Shown: positions 25,424 to 33,548, counted from the first letter of the stretch. The stretch is DNA of 52,156 nucleotides from Nitrospina sp. UBA6727 (GCA_002454045.1 DKID01000027.1:1-52156); one strand, 5' to 3'. Notes: a model not told the origin generated them from the letters alone. A program made the numbers and translations.

Positions 25424-25496
25424 GGGGCTGTGGCGCAGCTGGGAGCGCACTTGAATGGCATTCAAGGGGTCAGGGGTTCGATCCCCCTCAGCTCCA
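25424..25496 (+). tRNA. tRNA-Ala, anticodon GGC
   Basis: A 73-base cloverleaf. Acceptor arms GGGGCTG and CAGCTCC pair with a G3-U70 wobble, the alanine identity element. The anticodon stem is CTTGA / TCAAG with loop ATGGCAT, anticodon GGC. The T arm is GGGGTTCGATCCCC. CCA is not encoded: the discriminator A at 25496 is followed by CTC. The YVTN gene starts 27 bases later, without a terminator between. Confidence 0.97.
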
Positions 25497-25522
25497 CTCT
25501 CATAATACTTCGGAGGTAAAAT

Positions 25523-26545
25523 ATGTGTGGTGACAAAACGAATCGCATCGCGAAAAAATGGAACGACATGGTTCGGCAAGAGCGACAGCCTTTGATTATG
25601 TTTTTCGTTTCCGCCGTCATCTTTCTTGCGGGAGCGTTGCCAGCCAGCGAGGGCGCGGCGGGGGAAGTATGGGTCGCCAATATGAAAGGCGCCAATGTGC
25701 AGATTATCGACACCGCTTCCAATCGGGTGGTGAAGACGATTGCCACCGGCGCCGGCGCGCATAATGTAACACTCAGTCCCGATGGAAAGCTCGCCTTCAT
25801 CGCCAACTTGGGGACGAAGAGCATCACCATCATCGACGCGGAGTCGAAACAAAAGTTGGCGAACATCGTGACGGATACCAAGGCGCACGACGTGGCGGTG
25901 TCTCCCGACGGCAAGATCGCGGTCTCGTGCAACGTCGGCGCGGGGAACATCACCTTCATCGATGTCGCAACGCAACAAGCCGTTCACACTATGGCCACCG
26001 GCAAGAAAGCCATCACGGCAGTGTTTTCGCCGGGCGGACGCACCTTGTATGTGGTCAACGCCGGCGCTGAAAATATTTCGGTGGTGGATGTGGAAACCCG
26101 CAAAGTCACCGCGACTTGGCCCGGCGCCAAAGGTGCCATGGCCATCAAGCCGACCGATGACTGGGGGCTGTTCTGGCTCACCGCGCCGGCGGATAATAAG
26201 TTGTTGTTGATCAATCCGCGCACCGGGATGGTGGAAGATTCGATAGACGTTCCGGGGGAACCGCATGGACTGGTGCATAGCCCGGATGGAAAAACCGTTT
26301 ACGTCGGGCAAAGGAAACTGAATCAGGTAGCGATGATTGACACCGCCAGCCGAAAAATCATGAAGACCACGCCGATGGGCGAGCGTCCAGATATGATGGC
26401 CATCAGCGCCGACGGGAAAACTCTTTACGTCGCCGTCCGCGATGAAAACAAACTGGCCGTGGTTTCGACCGCCGACTTGAGTCTCACCGTCAAGGTTGAC
26501 ACGGACGGCGAAACGCACGGCGTCGCTTATCGCGATTCGCAATAA
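25523..26545 (+). CDS. YVTN-type beta-propeller protein
   Basis: A 340-residue protein with a strong GGAGG site before the ATG. A signal or anchor segment (LIMFFVSAVIFLAGALPASEG) is at about 24-44. About seven beta-propeller blades follow (VWVANMKGANVQIIDTA, VTLSPDGKLAFIANLG, VAVSPDGKIAVSCNVG, and others), with the YVTN/NHL-like SPDGK pattern. Exported binding propeller; no catalytic site is seen. It may be read from the tRNA-Ala promoter. It is similar to surface-layer or electron-transfer associated propellers. Confidence 0.88.
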   Translation: MCGDKTNRIAKKWNDMVRQERQPLIMFFVSAVIFLAGALPASEGAAGEVWVANMKGANVQIIDTASNRVVKTIATGAGAHNVTLSPDGKLAFIANLGTKSITIIDAESKQKLANIVTDTKAHDVAVSPDGKIAVSCNVGAGNITFIDVATQQAVHTMATGKKAITAVFSPGGRTLYVVNAGAENISVVDVETRKVTATWPGAKGAMAIKPTDDWGLFWLTAPADNKLLLINPRTGMVEDSIDVPGEPHGLVHSPDGKTVYVGQRKLNQVAMIDTASRKIMKTTPMGERPDMMAISADGKTLYVAVRDENKLAVVSTADLSLTVKVDTDGETHGVAYRDSQ

Positions 26546-26576
26546 ACCCGCGGGCGACGACCGCGCGCGGCGGCGG

Positions 26577-27041
26577 TTAGAACATAATCCCGCCGTGGTT
26601 GGCGGCGACCATCCCGATCAACATGGGTATGGAAAGCCACGCGTTGGTTCGGCTGGCGAGGAAAGCCCGTCGTTTCGCTTTCGTCAAGGCGTCGCCTTCC
26701 AATTCGCCGGCGATGATTTTTTTCTGATTCGGCCAAATGATGAACCAGACGTTGCCCGCCATGATAATTCCCAACAACATGCCGACCATAATTTCCCCGC
26801 TGGGAATTCCTTCCACCGTCCCCCGCCCCGCCATGTAATAGGCGATGCCGGTGATGACCGTCCACAACGCGGCGTGTCGGAACAAGCATAGCGCGCGCGG
26901 CAGGATGATTTGCGTGTAGGGTTTCGCGGCGCCCGCCTCCACCATTTTGGGCATGGACTGTACTTGAACTAGATTGAAAAAGTACAACAACCCGATCCAT
27001 AAAATCCCGATGATCACGTGAAAAAATTCAATTATCCACAT
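26577..27041 (-). CDS. Urate_ox_N/PuuD-type integral membrane protein
   Basis: A 154-residue protein with four TM helices (IIEFFHVIIGILWIGLLYFF, ALWTVITGIAYYMAG, GMLLGIIMAGNVWFIIWP, NAWLSIPMLIGMVAAN), with conserved H and W (FFHVIIGILWIGLLY, NVWFIIWPNQKKII) as in the N-terminal membrane domain of PuuD-type proteins. PuuD also has a C-terminal cytochrome c part, absent here, so urate oxidation is not implied. A cofactor-binding or electron-transfer role is an inference. Convergent with the YVTN gene. Confidence 0.7.
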   Translation of the reverse strand: MWIIEFFHVIIGILWIGLLYFFNLVQVQSMPKMVEAGAAKPYTQIILPRALCLFRHAALWTVITGIAYYMAGRGTVEGIPSGEIMVGMLLGIIMAGNVWFIIWPNQKKIIAGELEGDALTKAKRRAFLASRTNAWLSIPMLIGMVAANHGGIMF

Positions 27042-27179
27042 TTGGTTTTCCTCTCAATAGTTGTTGATGTTTACTTCGCGGCAGTTTTTTTAAGAAAACT
27101 TTTTGGCATTACTTTCGCTACGGAACCGCCGCAAATTCTAACAGAAACTATCTTCATTTTCTATTCCCATCGTTACCCG

Positions 27180-27512
27180 CTAGAGCCGAGTCGCAAGCAC
27201 AAGCAACGCCAACAATATAAATATCACGGCGAAGGTCACGGTCTTGCGGGGGAGGACGCTCGCCTTCGCGGAGTTGGCGGAAGAGTTTTCCAGCGCTGCG
27301 ACTCTTTCCGTTAGTCTGCGGTTTTTCTGTGTCAGGTCGGATTTTTCGGCGTTGAGTTTTTCGATTTCGTCGCGGAGGCGCAGGCGATCAATCTTAAGAG
27401 ATTTGGACTTTTCCACCTCCCTTCGAAAAAGTTCTTCGTCGCTCAAAAGTTCTTCGTCGCCCAGGGTCAAGCCATCTTCCTCGCGCGGTTCTTCCCAATG
27501 TTTGTTGTTCAT
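27180..27512 (-). CDS. Coiled-coil protein with a C-terminal membrane anchor
   Basis: A 110-residue protein: an acidic N-terminus (HWEEPREEDGLTLGDEELLS), a coiled coil at about 35-80 (LRLRDEIEKLNAEKSDL, RRLTERVAALE), and one C-terminal TM (VTFAVIFILLALLVLA). This tail-anchored plan fits a membrane scaffold. No family recognised. It begins one base before the end of the upstream aldo/keto reductase gene, so they are one operon. The 138-base gap to the PuuD-like gene shows nothing. Confidence 0.7.
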   Translation of the reverse strand: MNNKHWEEPREEDGLTLGDEELLSDEELFRREVEKSKSLKIDRLRLRDEIEKLNAEKSDLTQKNRRLTERVAALENSSANSAKASVLPRKTVTFAVIFILLALLVLATRL

Positions 27513-28472
27513 TCAATGCCCTTTTTTAACCATGGGAAATGCATCGCTGGCTTTCGTCAGGCGTTGCAGTTGGTCTTGACTCAATTTCAGTTTTGCGGAT
27601 GCCGCGAACTCTGCAACTTGTTCTTGTTTCCGTGACCCCACGATGGCGGTAAAAATATTTTCGCGGGTGAGCACCCACGCCAGAGTTACCTCAATCGGTT
27701 TGCGTCCCAATTCATCGGCGATGGCGCACACGGTTTGCCAAACTTTTTTTGCGTGCGGGTACACCGAACTTTGGTACAAAAAATGGTTTTGTCGGGTGGG
27801 CACGCTCAGGTCTTCTTGACTCATGGGTCGTGCCAGCAAGCCTTGTGCCGTGGGGGAGAACGCCATGTAGGGGATGCCGGAATTTTTGCAGAGGCGCAGA
27901 GTTTCCTCTTCATAGGCGCGGTCTAACAGGCTGTAAGGAACTTCGTTCATGGAAAATGTTTGGAGTTGGTTTTCCAGCAGACGTAAGTCGCGCGCTTGAA
28001 AATTGGAGAGTCCCACCGTCGTCGCTTTGCCACTTTCCTTGAGCGCGTTCATGAACTCGGCGAGGCGGGAACTTTTGTCGCGGTCGTCGAAATAATTTCC
28101 CGGCCAATGGATCAAGTAAAGGTCGACGTAATCCCGCCCCAAAACTTTGAGGGAATTGTCGAGGCATCGGCGATAGGCTTTGAGAGTCAACTCGGCATCG
28201 GGCCAGATTTTGGAAATGATGATGACGGAATCTTTTTGCGCGCCGAGAGCTTTGCCCAGCCGACTTTCCGACTCGCCGTCGCCGTAACCTTCCGCGGTGT
28301 CGAACGCGGTGATGCCATGGTCAAGCGCGGCGCGCACGACTCGCTCGGCGTCTTTTGGAGAACAGGCATCTCCCCATCCGCCGCTGGGGGCAATCTGCCA
28401 ACACCCAAAAGTAATCCGACTCCAATCTTTTTCGATGCCACCTATCCGACCGTAGTTCACGTTTTCCTCCAC
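27513..28472 (-). CDS. Aldo/keto reductase
   Basis: A 319-residue NADPH-dependent TIM-barrel enzyme. The catalytic set is visible: D in AFDTAEGYG, Y in EGYGDGE, K in IISKIWP and H in LIHWPG, with the cofactor end LAWVLTRENIFTAIVGSRKQEQV. The substrate is not readable. Next gene downstream is the coiled-coil anchor protein, immediately adjacent. Confidence 0.93.
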   Translation of the reverse strand: MEENVNYGRIGGIEKDWSRITFGCWQIAPSGGWGDACSPKDAERVVRAALDHGITAFDTAEGYGDGESESRLGKALGAQKDSVIIISKIWPDAELTLKAYRRCLDNSLKVLGRDYVDLYLIHWPGNYFDDRDKSSRLAEFMNALKESGKATTVGLSNFQARDLRLLENQLQTFSMNEVPYSLLDRAYEEETLRLCKNSGIPYMAFSPTAQGLLARPMSQEDLSVPTRQNHFLYQSSVYPHAKKVWQTVCAIADELGRKPIEVTLAWVLTRENIFTAIVGSRKQEQVAEFAASAKLKLSQDQLQRLTKASDAFPMVKKGH

Positions 28473-28576
28473 GCGTTACATCGCGTCATCGCGCCGCCGC
28501 CGTTGTGTCGTCACCGTCGTTGCATCATCGCGTTGCATTATACATAAAATCCATTTCCGAAAAGTTGCGGCGACCG
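28473..28576. repeat. Low-complexity intergenic tract
   Basis: Bases 28477-28540 read GTCATCGCGCCGCCGCCG and GTCACCGTCGTTGCATC-like triplets. Shares the core GTCATCGCGCCG with a copy at 33239. No gene is seen in it. Confidence 0.5.
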
Positions 28577-29197
28577 TCATCGTTGGAGCAGTCGCGTGAT
28601 TTTTTTGAAATCTTTTTTCTGCTGAGTCATGGGGCGTTTCCAGTTGGTGACGCGGGGGCTGGGATGATAGAGGGGGAGCAGGGTGAAACGTGAAGTTGGA
28701 AGAGGCTGGGCAACGTTGCGACTTAATTGAAAACGGGCGCCGACGATGAGGCCGATGGATTGCAACGCGACGATGCCGAGGGTGACCACCACTTTCGGTC
28801 GGATGATGTCGAGCGACTCTTGCAAAAACGCGGCGCAGTTTTTAATTTCCGCGGCGGCGGGTTTGCGGTTGTTGCCGTCCTCAAGCGGATTGCACAAGAC
28901 GGCGTTGGTGATGAAAACTTCGGCGCGGGTCAAACCGATATGATGTAGCAGGATTTCGAAATTGTCGCCAGAGCGGTCGCCTTGAAACGGAACTCCCGTT
29001 CGCCCCGCGCCAAATCTTCCGGGGGCTTCCGCGACAAAAACGACGCGGGCGTTTAACGAGCCGTTGGCGCAACTCAACACCGCGGATTGGTCGGCAAGGC
29101 GGGGACATACGCGGCAGGCGGCGGCGTTTTTTTCTAGCCGACGAAACCGTTTTATTTTTTCCGACGGCGGATTTTGGTCAGCGGCGGTCTGCTTCAT
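28577..29197 (-). CDS. Uracil-DNA glycosylase superfamily, Fe-S type
   Basis: A 206-residue repair glycosylase from the ATG at 29197 (MKQTAADQNPP); the frame opens at 29248. Four cysteines fit the 4Fe-4S site: two in ACRVCPR, one in NAVLCNP and one in EIKNCAAFL. Motif A is AEAPGRFGAGRTG and PFQGDRSGDNF, which mixes family 4 (EAPG) with family 5 (GxxRTG...GDRSGD). Motif B is YHPSPRV. Its start overlaps the small membrane peptide gene by 20 bases. Confidence 0.88.
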   Translation of the reverse strand: MKQTAADQNPPSEKIKRFRRLEKNAAACRVCPRLADQSAVLSCANGSLNARVVFVAEAPGRFGAGRTGVPFQGDRSGDNFEILLHHIGLTRAEVFITNAVLCNPLEDGNNRKPAAAEIKNCAAFLQESLDIIRPKVVVTLGIVALQSIGLIVGARFQLSRNVAQPLPTSRFTLLPLYHPSPRVTNWKRPMTQQKKDFKKITRLLQR

Positions 29198-29300
29198 CGC
29201 CGCGTTCTTCCTGGTCGTCTTCCTCGTCGCTGGTGCGGCAGATAACAAAAAATCCTATGATGAGCAGGACGCTGGCGACCAAGGTGAGGATGATGTCCAT
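29178..29300 (-). CDS. Small membrane peptide, 40 residues
   Basis: An ORF of 40 codons reads MDIILTLVASVLLIIGFFV then an acidic tail rich in DE and ending in DRR. One TM helix plus a charged cytosolic tail. Its ATG (29300) lies eight bases past the stop of the DUF2269-like gene and its stop overlaps the UDG start by 20 bases, so it fits an operon of three. The ribosome site (GAAG) is weak. Function unknown. Confidence 0.55.
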   Translation of the reverse strand: MDIILTLVASVLLIIGFFVICRTSDEEDDQEERGDEADRR

Positions 29301-29307
29301 GGAAACT

Positions 29308-29715
29308 TCAAAAGGGTTTGATGGTGGCGAGGTAGATCATCCCGGCGCCGACGATGAAGATAGCGATGTGTACCATCATCGCGTATTTTTTTGGCAGCGC
29401 GTCTTTTTTTATCTGCCTGCCATTTTGAACGCCGAGCGCGATTAGGATGGCGAGCAATCCCAGTTTCCAATAAATCCATTGCGATTCGGAAAAGACGCGG
29501 GTCGTCACGGCGAGCACCATTCCCGAAATTAGGGTTACTCCCAGGATGGGGTAGTAGATGAATTTGTGGATCCGTTGCTGAGTTTTTCTGAGACCGTCCG
29601 CTTCTTCGGCAGTTTTCAGGCGCAAGCGGAGCACGACGGAAAGGGATTGCACGAACAGGCTTCCGATGACTAAGCACACGGATATCATGTGCAGGGTAAG
29701 AAAAAAGTTTTTCAT
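29308..29715 (-). CDS. DUF2269/CopD-like small integral membrane protein
   Basis: A 135-residue protein from the ATG at 29715 (MKNFFLTLHMISVCLVI), which has GGAA about 8 bases upstream; an ATG at 29724 is less well supported. Four TM helices (FLTLHMISVCLVIGSLFVQ, IHKFIYYPILGVTLISGMV, YWKLGLLAILIALGV, MMVHIAIFIVGAGMIYL). H10 in the first helix could bind metal or heme, as in CopD-like families. No substrate assigned. Confidence 0.7.
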   Translation of the reverse strand: MKNFFLTLHMISVCLVIGSLFVQSLSVVLRLRLKTAEEADGLRKTQQRIHKFIYYPILGVTLISGMVLAVTTRVFSESQWIYWKLGLLAILIALGVQNGRQIKKDALPKKYAMMVHIAIFIVGAGMIYLATIKPF

Positions 29716-29743
29716 TCGAAACATTCCATTGATAGATGCAGGA

Positions 29744-29779
29744 TTAGATGACGGCGACGGCGAAAAGTTTCATCGCGGT
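29744..29779. repeat. Low-complexity tract with CATCGCGG repeats
   Basis: Reads GATGACGGCGACGGCG then TTTCATCGCGG twice. The same type of tract as at 31545. No gene is seen in this short gap. Confidence 0.4.
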
Positions 29780-30208
29780 TCATCGCGGTATTTCCCCGCG
29801 CACCACGCGAACAGACATTCTACCCGTTTTGTTTTTATGTAACGGCCGCGTTTCCCCGTTTTTAAAATCGAACAAAATTCCTTCGTGTCCCGCATCGCCT
29901 TTCAGCCAGACCGTCGCTTGGGCACCGGGAGGAAAAACGGTTTCCAGATAAATTTCGTTTCCATATTTATCCTTGTTGATTTCTTCGGGATTATACAGGG
30001 TCAGAATTTCGTCTTCGCTGGGCAACTTCCAGTCTTGAAAACCGCAGAACTTATTGCCGTTCAAATGATTGTACCAATCTTTCGCGTCATCCCAACTAAA
30101 CCATTTGCGTTCCCGTTGCCATCCGTCTTCACGAATCCACATGAGCGTGGTTCGGGTGTCAGTCAAGGTGCCATCCTGATTGTCTTGGAATCGGTTTGCG
30201 TCGGACAT
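29780..30208 (-). CDS. DUF1566 (Lcl C-terminal) domain protein
   Basis: A 142-residue protein consisting of one DUF1566 domain: FQDNQDGTLTDTRTTLMW, FSWDDAKDWYNHLNGNKFCGFQDWKLPSEDEI, and the C-terminal GRMSVRVVRGE. The domain is related to FGE folds and mediates binding or adhesion in larger proteins. No signal peptide, so it is cytosolic. The phytoene-synthase remnant precedes it on the same strand with a 15-base gap. Confidence 0.82.
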   Translation of the reverse strand: MSDANRFQDNQDGTLTDTRTTLMWIREDGWQRERKWFSWDDAKDWYNHLNGNKFCGFQDWKLPSEDEILTLYNPEEINKDKYGNEIYLETVFPPGAQATVWLKGDAGHEGILFDFKNGETRPLHKNKTGRMSVRVVRGEIPR

Positions 30209-30223
30209 AGCGATTAAATAATT

Positions 30224-30541
30224 TTATGTGTTGGAGTTGATGATGGCATCCAAGGGAATTTTTTTCAAGCGCGTCATCAGTTCTTCCAAATCAAACGTCA
30301 GTAAATTTTTAAACACTTTATCATTGATGATGTTGTTAAAGGAAATTTTCAAGAGACAATTTAACCAAACGATGAATGGAGTTCCCAACACTGCGCGCCT
30401 CACGGTGCCGCGGGAAATTTTTATCGGCGTCTTTGGAGTGGCGAGAATGTTGCGGTGCAACGTCCCGCGCAAAACGGATATGTTGAGCGCAAAAGTTCTG
30501 CTGACTTTGGGAAGCGTTACGCAATAGGTCCAGTCGTCCAT
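30224..30541 (-). pseudogene. Squalene/phytoene synthase remnant
   Basis: The first about 35 codons read MDDWTYCVTLPKVSRTFALN then ISVLRGTLHRNILAT, which fits the N-terminus of bacterial squalene/phytoene synthases. In the family the next residues are the AYLLCRxxDTIED active site; here they are replaced by unrelated PKTPIKISRGTV and a C-terminal ending without either aspartate-rich motif. The ORF has 105 codons against about 290-330 in the family, so it cannot be active. It lies 23 bases after ispH. I call it a pseudogene; a short functional protein is possible but less likely. Confidence 0.6.
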
Positions 30542-30564
30542 CTGTTCGAGCGCGCCACTTATTG

Positions 30565-31452
30565 TCAGGAATGGAGCGTCGCTTTTTCCATCCCTTCAAC
30601 CTTCTCGGCGATATTCAAAATCTCGGAGTGCACTCGGTTGATGACGTCTTCTGGAGTACTAGTTCCCGCGGTAATTCCCACGTGTTGCTTGCCGATGAAC
30701 CATTCCTGATTTAGTTGGTGGAACGATTTGATGTGGTGCGCCTCCACGCCTTTCTCTGCGCAGACGCGCGCCAACTTTTTCGTGTTGGAAGAATTAAATC
30801 CGCCGATGACGATCATCAAATCAACTTGGTTAGCCAACTCATGCACCGCCAACTGTCGGTCGCGGGTAGGCTGACAGACCGTGTTCACGAACGCCACGTC
30901 ATCCACATAATCAAGCGCCCGGATTTTTTCCACGAGCGCCTCAACTTTATCGGCTTGCTGCGTAGTTTGCGCGACGATTCCCAGTCGCCGACTGCCCGTG
31001 TCTTTAATCATGCGGAAGTCGTCTTCGCTATTGATGACCAGATGATCGTCCAGGTCGCCGACGATTCCTTTAACTTCCACGTGATTTTTCTGCCCGACCA
31101 CAACGGGGAAGTAGCCTTTCTTCACCAGCGATTTAATGGTTTGATGGACTTTCATCACGAGCGGACAACTCGCGTCGTAAACGATGAAGCCGGCGTCGTC
31201 CAATAGTCTTTTGGTTTTTTCAGCCGCACCGTGAGCGGTGATCATAACTTTTTTGGTTTTGATTTTTTTTATGTCCTCAATTCCCGCCACTAAGCAAACT
31301 CCGTTCCGTTTCAAAGCTTCGTTGACCTGCGGGTTGTGAACCAGTTCGCCAACTATGGTCAAGTCGGACGCGAACTCGGAAGACATGGCGAGGTCGATGG
31401 CGTCCTGAACTCCGAAGCAGGTGCCCATCGCGTTGGCAAGGGAGACTTTCAT
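30565..31452 (-). CDS. ispH: 4-hydroxy-3-methylbut-2-enyl diphosphate reductase
   Basis: Last step of the MEP pathway, making IPP and DMAPP. A 295-residue protein with the three cluster cysteines C12 (GTCFG), C96 (ASCPL) and C193 (TVCQPT), and conserved histidines H39 (LVHNPQV) and H74 (TAHG). The NSSNT segment near 228 is the family's substrate site. A TATCAT -10 lies upstream on the minus strand. The adjacent synthase remnant suggests it once shared an operon with an isoprenoid-consuming gene. Confidence 0.96.
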   Translation of the reverse strand: MKVSLANAMGTCFGVQDAIDLAMSSEFASDLTIVGELVHNPQVNEALKRNGVCLVAGIEDIKKIKTKKVMITAHGAAEKTKRLLDDAGFIVYDASCPLVMKVHQTIKSLVKKGYFPVVVGQKNHVEVKGIVGDLDDHLVINSEDDFRMIKDTGSRRLGIVAQTTQQADKVEALVEKIRALDYVDDVAFVNTVCQPTRDRQLAVHELANQVDLMIVIGGFNSSNTKKLARVCAEKGVEAHHIKSFHQLNQEWFIGKQHVGITAGTSTPEDVINRVHSEILNIAEKVEGMEKATLHS

Positions 31453-31544
31453 TTATTGATTTCTCAACGGGAATGTTTTTGGTTTCGTCCGCAATCAACG
31501 AATCAAATGATAACAAACGCAACGGCGGTTTGAAATAAAAAATC

Positions 31545-31683
31545 CCGCCGCCGCACCGCGAAAGTTTTTATCATTCCGCCGCCGCATACAATCCACGACG
31601 GCGTCGGCGTCGGGTTTTTCAGAAAACCGTGACGGTCATTTCGCCGCGTTACCGCTGCCGTTGTTGCCCCGTCGTCATCGCCG
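31545..31683. repeat. Low-complexity CGCCG/GTC tract
   Basis: Between ispH and gatA; contains CCGCCGCCGCATACAATCC, GACGGCGTCGGCGTCGGG and CGTCGTCATCGCCGTC. A short GGTTTT-CTG-AAAACC inverted repeat at about 31617 lacks a T-run. No gene is seen. Confidence 0.5.
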
Positions 31684-33138
31684 TCACAGCGGTGGTTGCT
31701 GACTGTGGAAGTCGGTGGCTTGCTGGAACTTATGCCCGACGGTGATCAATCCTGCTTCATCAAAATGTTTGCCCATCAACTGCAAACCGACGGGAAGATT
31801 TTCCGCCGCGGCGAATCCGCACGGAATCGACATCGCCGGTATCCCCGCCAAGTTAGCGGAGATGGTGTAAACATCCGCCAAGTACATTTGCAACGGGTCG
31901 TCCAATTTTTCGCCGAGTTTGAAAGCCGGGTAGGGCGCGACCGGCGCGGCGATTACATCGCATCGCCCGAACGCGTTTTCAAAATCCTGTTTGATCAACG
32001 TGCGCACTTTTTGCCCCTTCAAATAATACGCATCATAATAACCGGAACTGAGCACGAAGGTTCCGAGGATGATCCGCCGTTTTACTTCGTCGCCGAAACC
32101 TTCGCGGGTATTTTCGTACATGTGCGCGAGGGTGTCGGATTTGTCGGCGCGATAACCATACTTGACTCCGTCGTAACGCGAAAGGTTGGTGCTGGCTTCG
32201 GCGCAGGCGATGACGTAATAAGTCGCCACGGCATAGTCGAGGTGCGGCAGCGAAACTTCCACGGTTTGCATTCCCAACGATTCAAGCGTGCGGATTCCTT
32301 CCTGCACTGCCCTTTCAACTTCGGGATGAATTCCGCCGCCGATGAAATATTCTTTGGGAACGCCGAGCTTCATCCCGCCGACATCTTTTCGCAACGCTTG
32401 GGTGAAGTCGGGGAGCGCGACATCGGCGGCGGTGGAGTCGCGCGGGTCTTTCCCGCCGATCACGTTCATCAAGACCGCCGCGTCGGCGACGGTTTTCGTC
32501 AACGTCCCAATCTGGTCGAGGGACGATGCGAACGCCACCAGCCCGAATCGCGACACTCTTCCGTAGGTCGGCTTCAGTCCAGTCACGCCGCAAAAGCTGG
32601 CGGGTTGGCGGATGGAACCGCCGGTGTCGCTGCCCAACGCCGCCATGCATTCGTGCGCCGCGACGGCGGCGGAAGAACCGCCGCTGGAACCTCCCGGCAC
32701 GCGGCTTAAACTCCACGGGTTCATCGTCGGATGGTGGTAGGAATTTTCGTTGGAGGAGCCCATGGCGAACTCGTCCATATTTGTTTTGCCGACTATCACG
32801 GCGCCCGCCCGCCGCAACTTTTCGACGACGGTGGCGTCGTAAGGGGAAACAAATTGGTCGAGAATTTTTGAGGCGCAGGTGGTGCGACTGCCCGCGGTGC
32901 AGATTAAATCTTTCAGCGCGATGGGGATGCCGAGAAGCGGCGCGTCTTCCCCTGCCGCGATGCGCGCGTCGGCGTCCCGCGCTTGTCGCAATGCTTGCTC
33001 GCGGGTCAGATGAACGAAGGCTTGCACCTTGTCTTCCACTTGGTCGATGCGCGCGAACACCGCTTCGGTCAGTTGCGCGGCGCTAATTTTTTTTTGTCGG
33101 AGAAGTTCCCGCGCCTGGGTGATGGTTGATCGGTGCAT
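31684..33138 (-). CDS. gatA: Glutamyl/aspartyl-tRNA amidotransferase subunit A
   Basis: A 484-residue amidase that releases ammonia from glutamine to make Gln-tRNA or Asn-tRNA. The catalytic K (PIALKDLIC), the S-rich loop PGGSSGGSSAAVAA and the serine nucleophile region GSDTGGSIRQPA are all present. I chose the ATG at 33138 (MHRSTITQARELL); the frame is open to 33237 but that region is low-complexity. It is 131 bases after gatC, whose gap holds a repeat tract. gatB is not in the window. Confidence 0.96.
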   Translation of the reverse strand: MHRSTITQARELLRQKKISAAQLTEAVFARIDQVEDKVQAFVHLTREQALRQARDADARIAAGEDAPLLGIPIALKDLICTAGSRTTCASKILDQFVSPYDATVVEKLRRAGAVIVGKTNMDEFAMGSSNENSYHHPTMNPWSLSRVPGGSSGGSSAAVAAHECMAALGSDTGGSIRQPASFCGVTGLKPTYGRVSRFGLVAFASSLDQIGTLTKTVADAAVLMNVIGGKDPRDSTAADVALPDFTQALRKDVGGMKLGVPKEYFIGGGIHPEVERAVQEGIRTLESLGMQTVEVSLPHLDYAVATYYVIACAEASTNLSRYDGVKYGYRADKSDTLAHMYENTREGFGDEVKRRIILGTFVLSSGYYDAYYLKGQKVRTLIKQDFENAFGRCDVIAAPVAPYPAFKLGEKLDDPLQMYLADVYTISANLAGIPAMSIPCGFAAAENLPVGLQLMGKHFDEAGLITVGHKFQQATDFHSQQPPL

Positions 33139-33269
33139 GAAAAATTCAGAGGGCTGGTAGTCCGTGTATTTTTCGCCGCGATAAATCTTTGCTCCGCGAC
33201 GAAATTTATCGCGCCGCCGCGTTGCGTTTCCCGACAAAAGTCATCGCGCCGTTGCGCTGCGTTTGGCGA
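33139..33269. repeat. Tandem tract between gatC and gatA
   Basis: Two near copies about 36 bases apart: TTTATCGCGCCGCCGCGTTG and GTCATCGCGCCGTTGCGCTG, both followed by TTT..CGAC.AAA. It belongs to the dispersed tract family. Confidence 0.55.
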
Positions 33270-33548
33270 CTAAATAATTTTCGGGACCTCGTAATGCCCC
33301 TTGTCGTGCGCGGGCGAATCGGATATCGGGTTGTGGTCGGCGAGGGATTGTTCGGACGCTTCGTCGTCGCGGAACACGTTGCTGAGTCCTAACACATGCG
33401 CCGTGGGTTCCACGTCATCGGTGTCGAGTTTGTTGAGTTTGTCGATATGCGCGAGAATCGTCCCCACTTGTTCCGCAAGCCGCGTCTTCTCGTCGGGAGC
33501 CAATTTCAACCGCGCCAGCGCGGCAATATGTTCAATGTCAAACGACAC
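33270..33548 (-). CDS. gatC: Glutamyl/aspartyl-tRNA amidotransferase subunit C
   Basis: A 92-residue subunit of the GatCAB complex that stabilises GatA. The family start MSFDIEHIAALARLKLAPDE, the helix LAEQVGTILAHIDKLNKLDT and the DVEPTAHVLGLSNVFRDDE turn are all visible. It comes before gatA in the same strand and follows the Lys-rich small protein gene by 16 bases. Confidence 0.95.
   Translation of the reverse strand: MSFDIEHIAALARLKLAPDEKTRLAEQVGTILAHIDKLNKLDTDDVEPTAHVLGLSNVFRDDEASEQSLADHNPISDSPAHDKGHYEVPKII

Noticed and set aside
25400..26542. 380-codon minus-strand ORF
   Set aside because: It lies antisense to tRNA-Ala and the YVTN gene; GC-rich codons of the real gene keep the frame open. 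Composition (many H, R, G) is that of a shadow.
31696..32709. 337-codon plus-strand ORF
   Set aside because: Antisense to gatA, which has clear catalytic motifs; a shadow frame.
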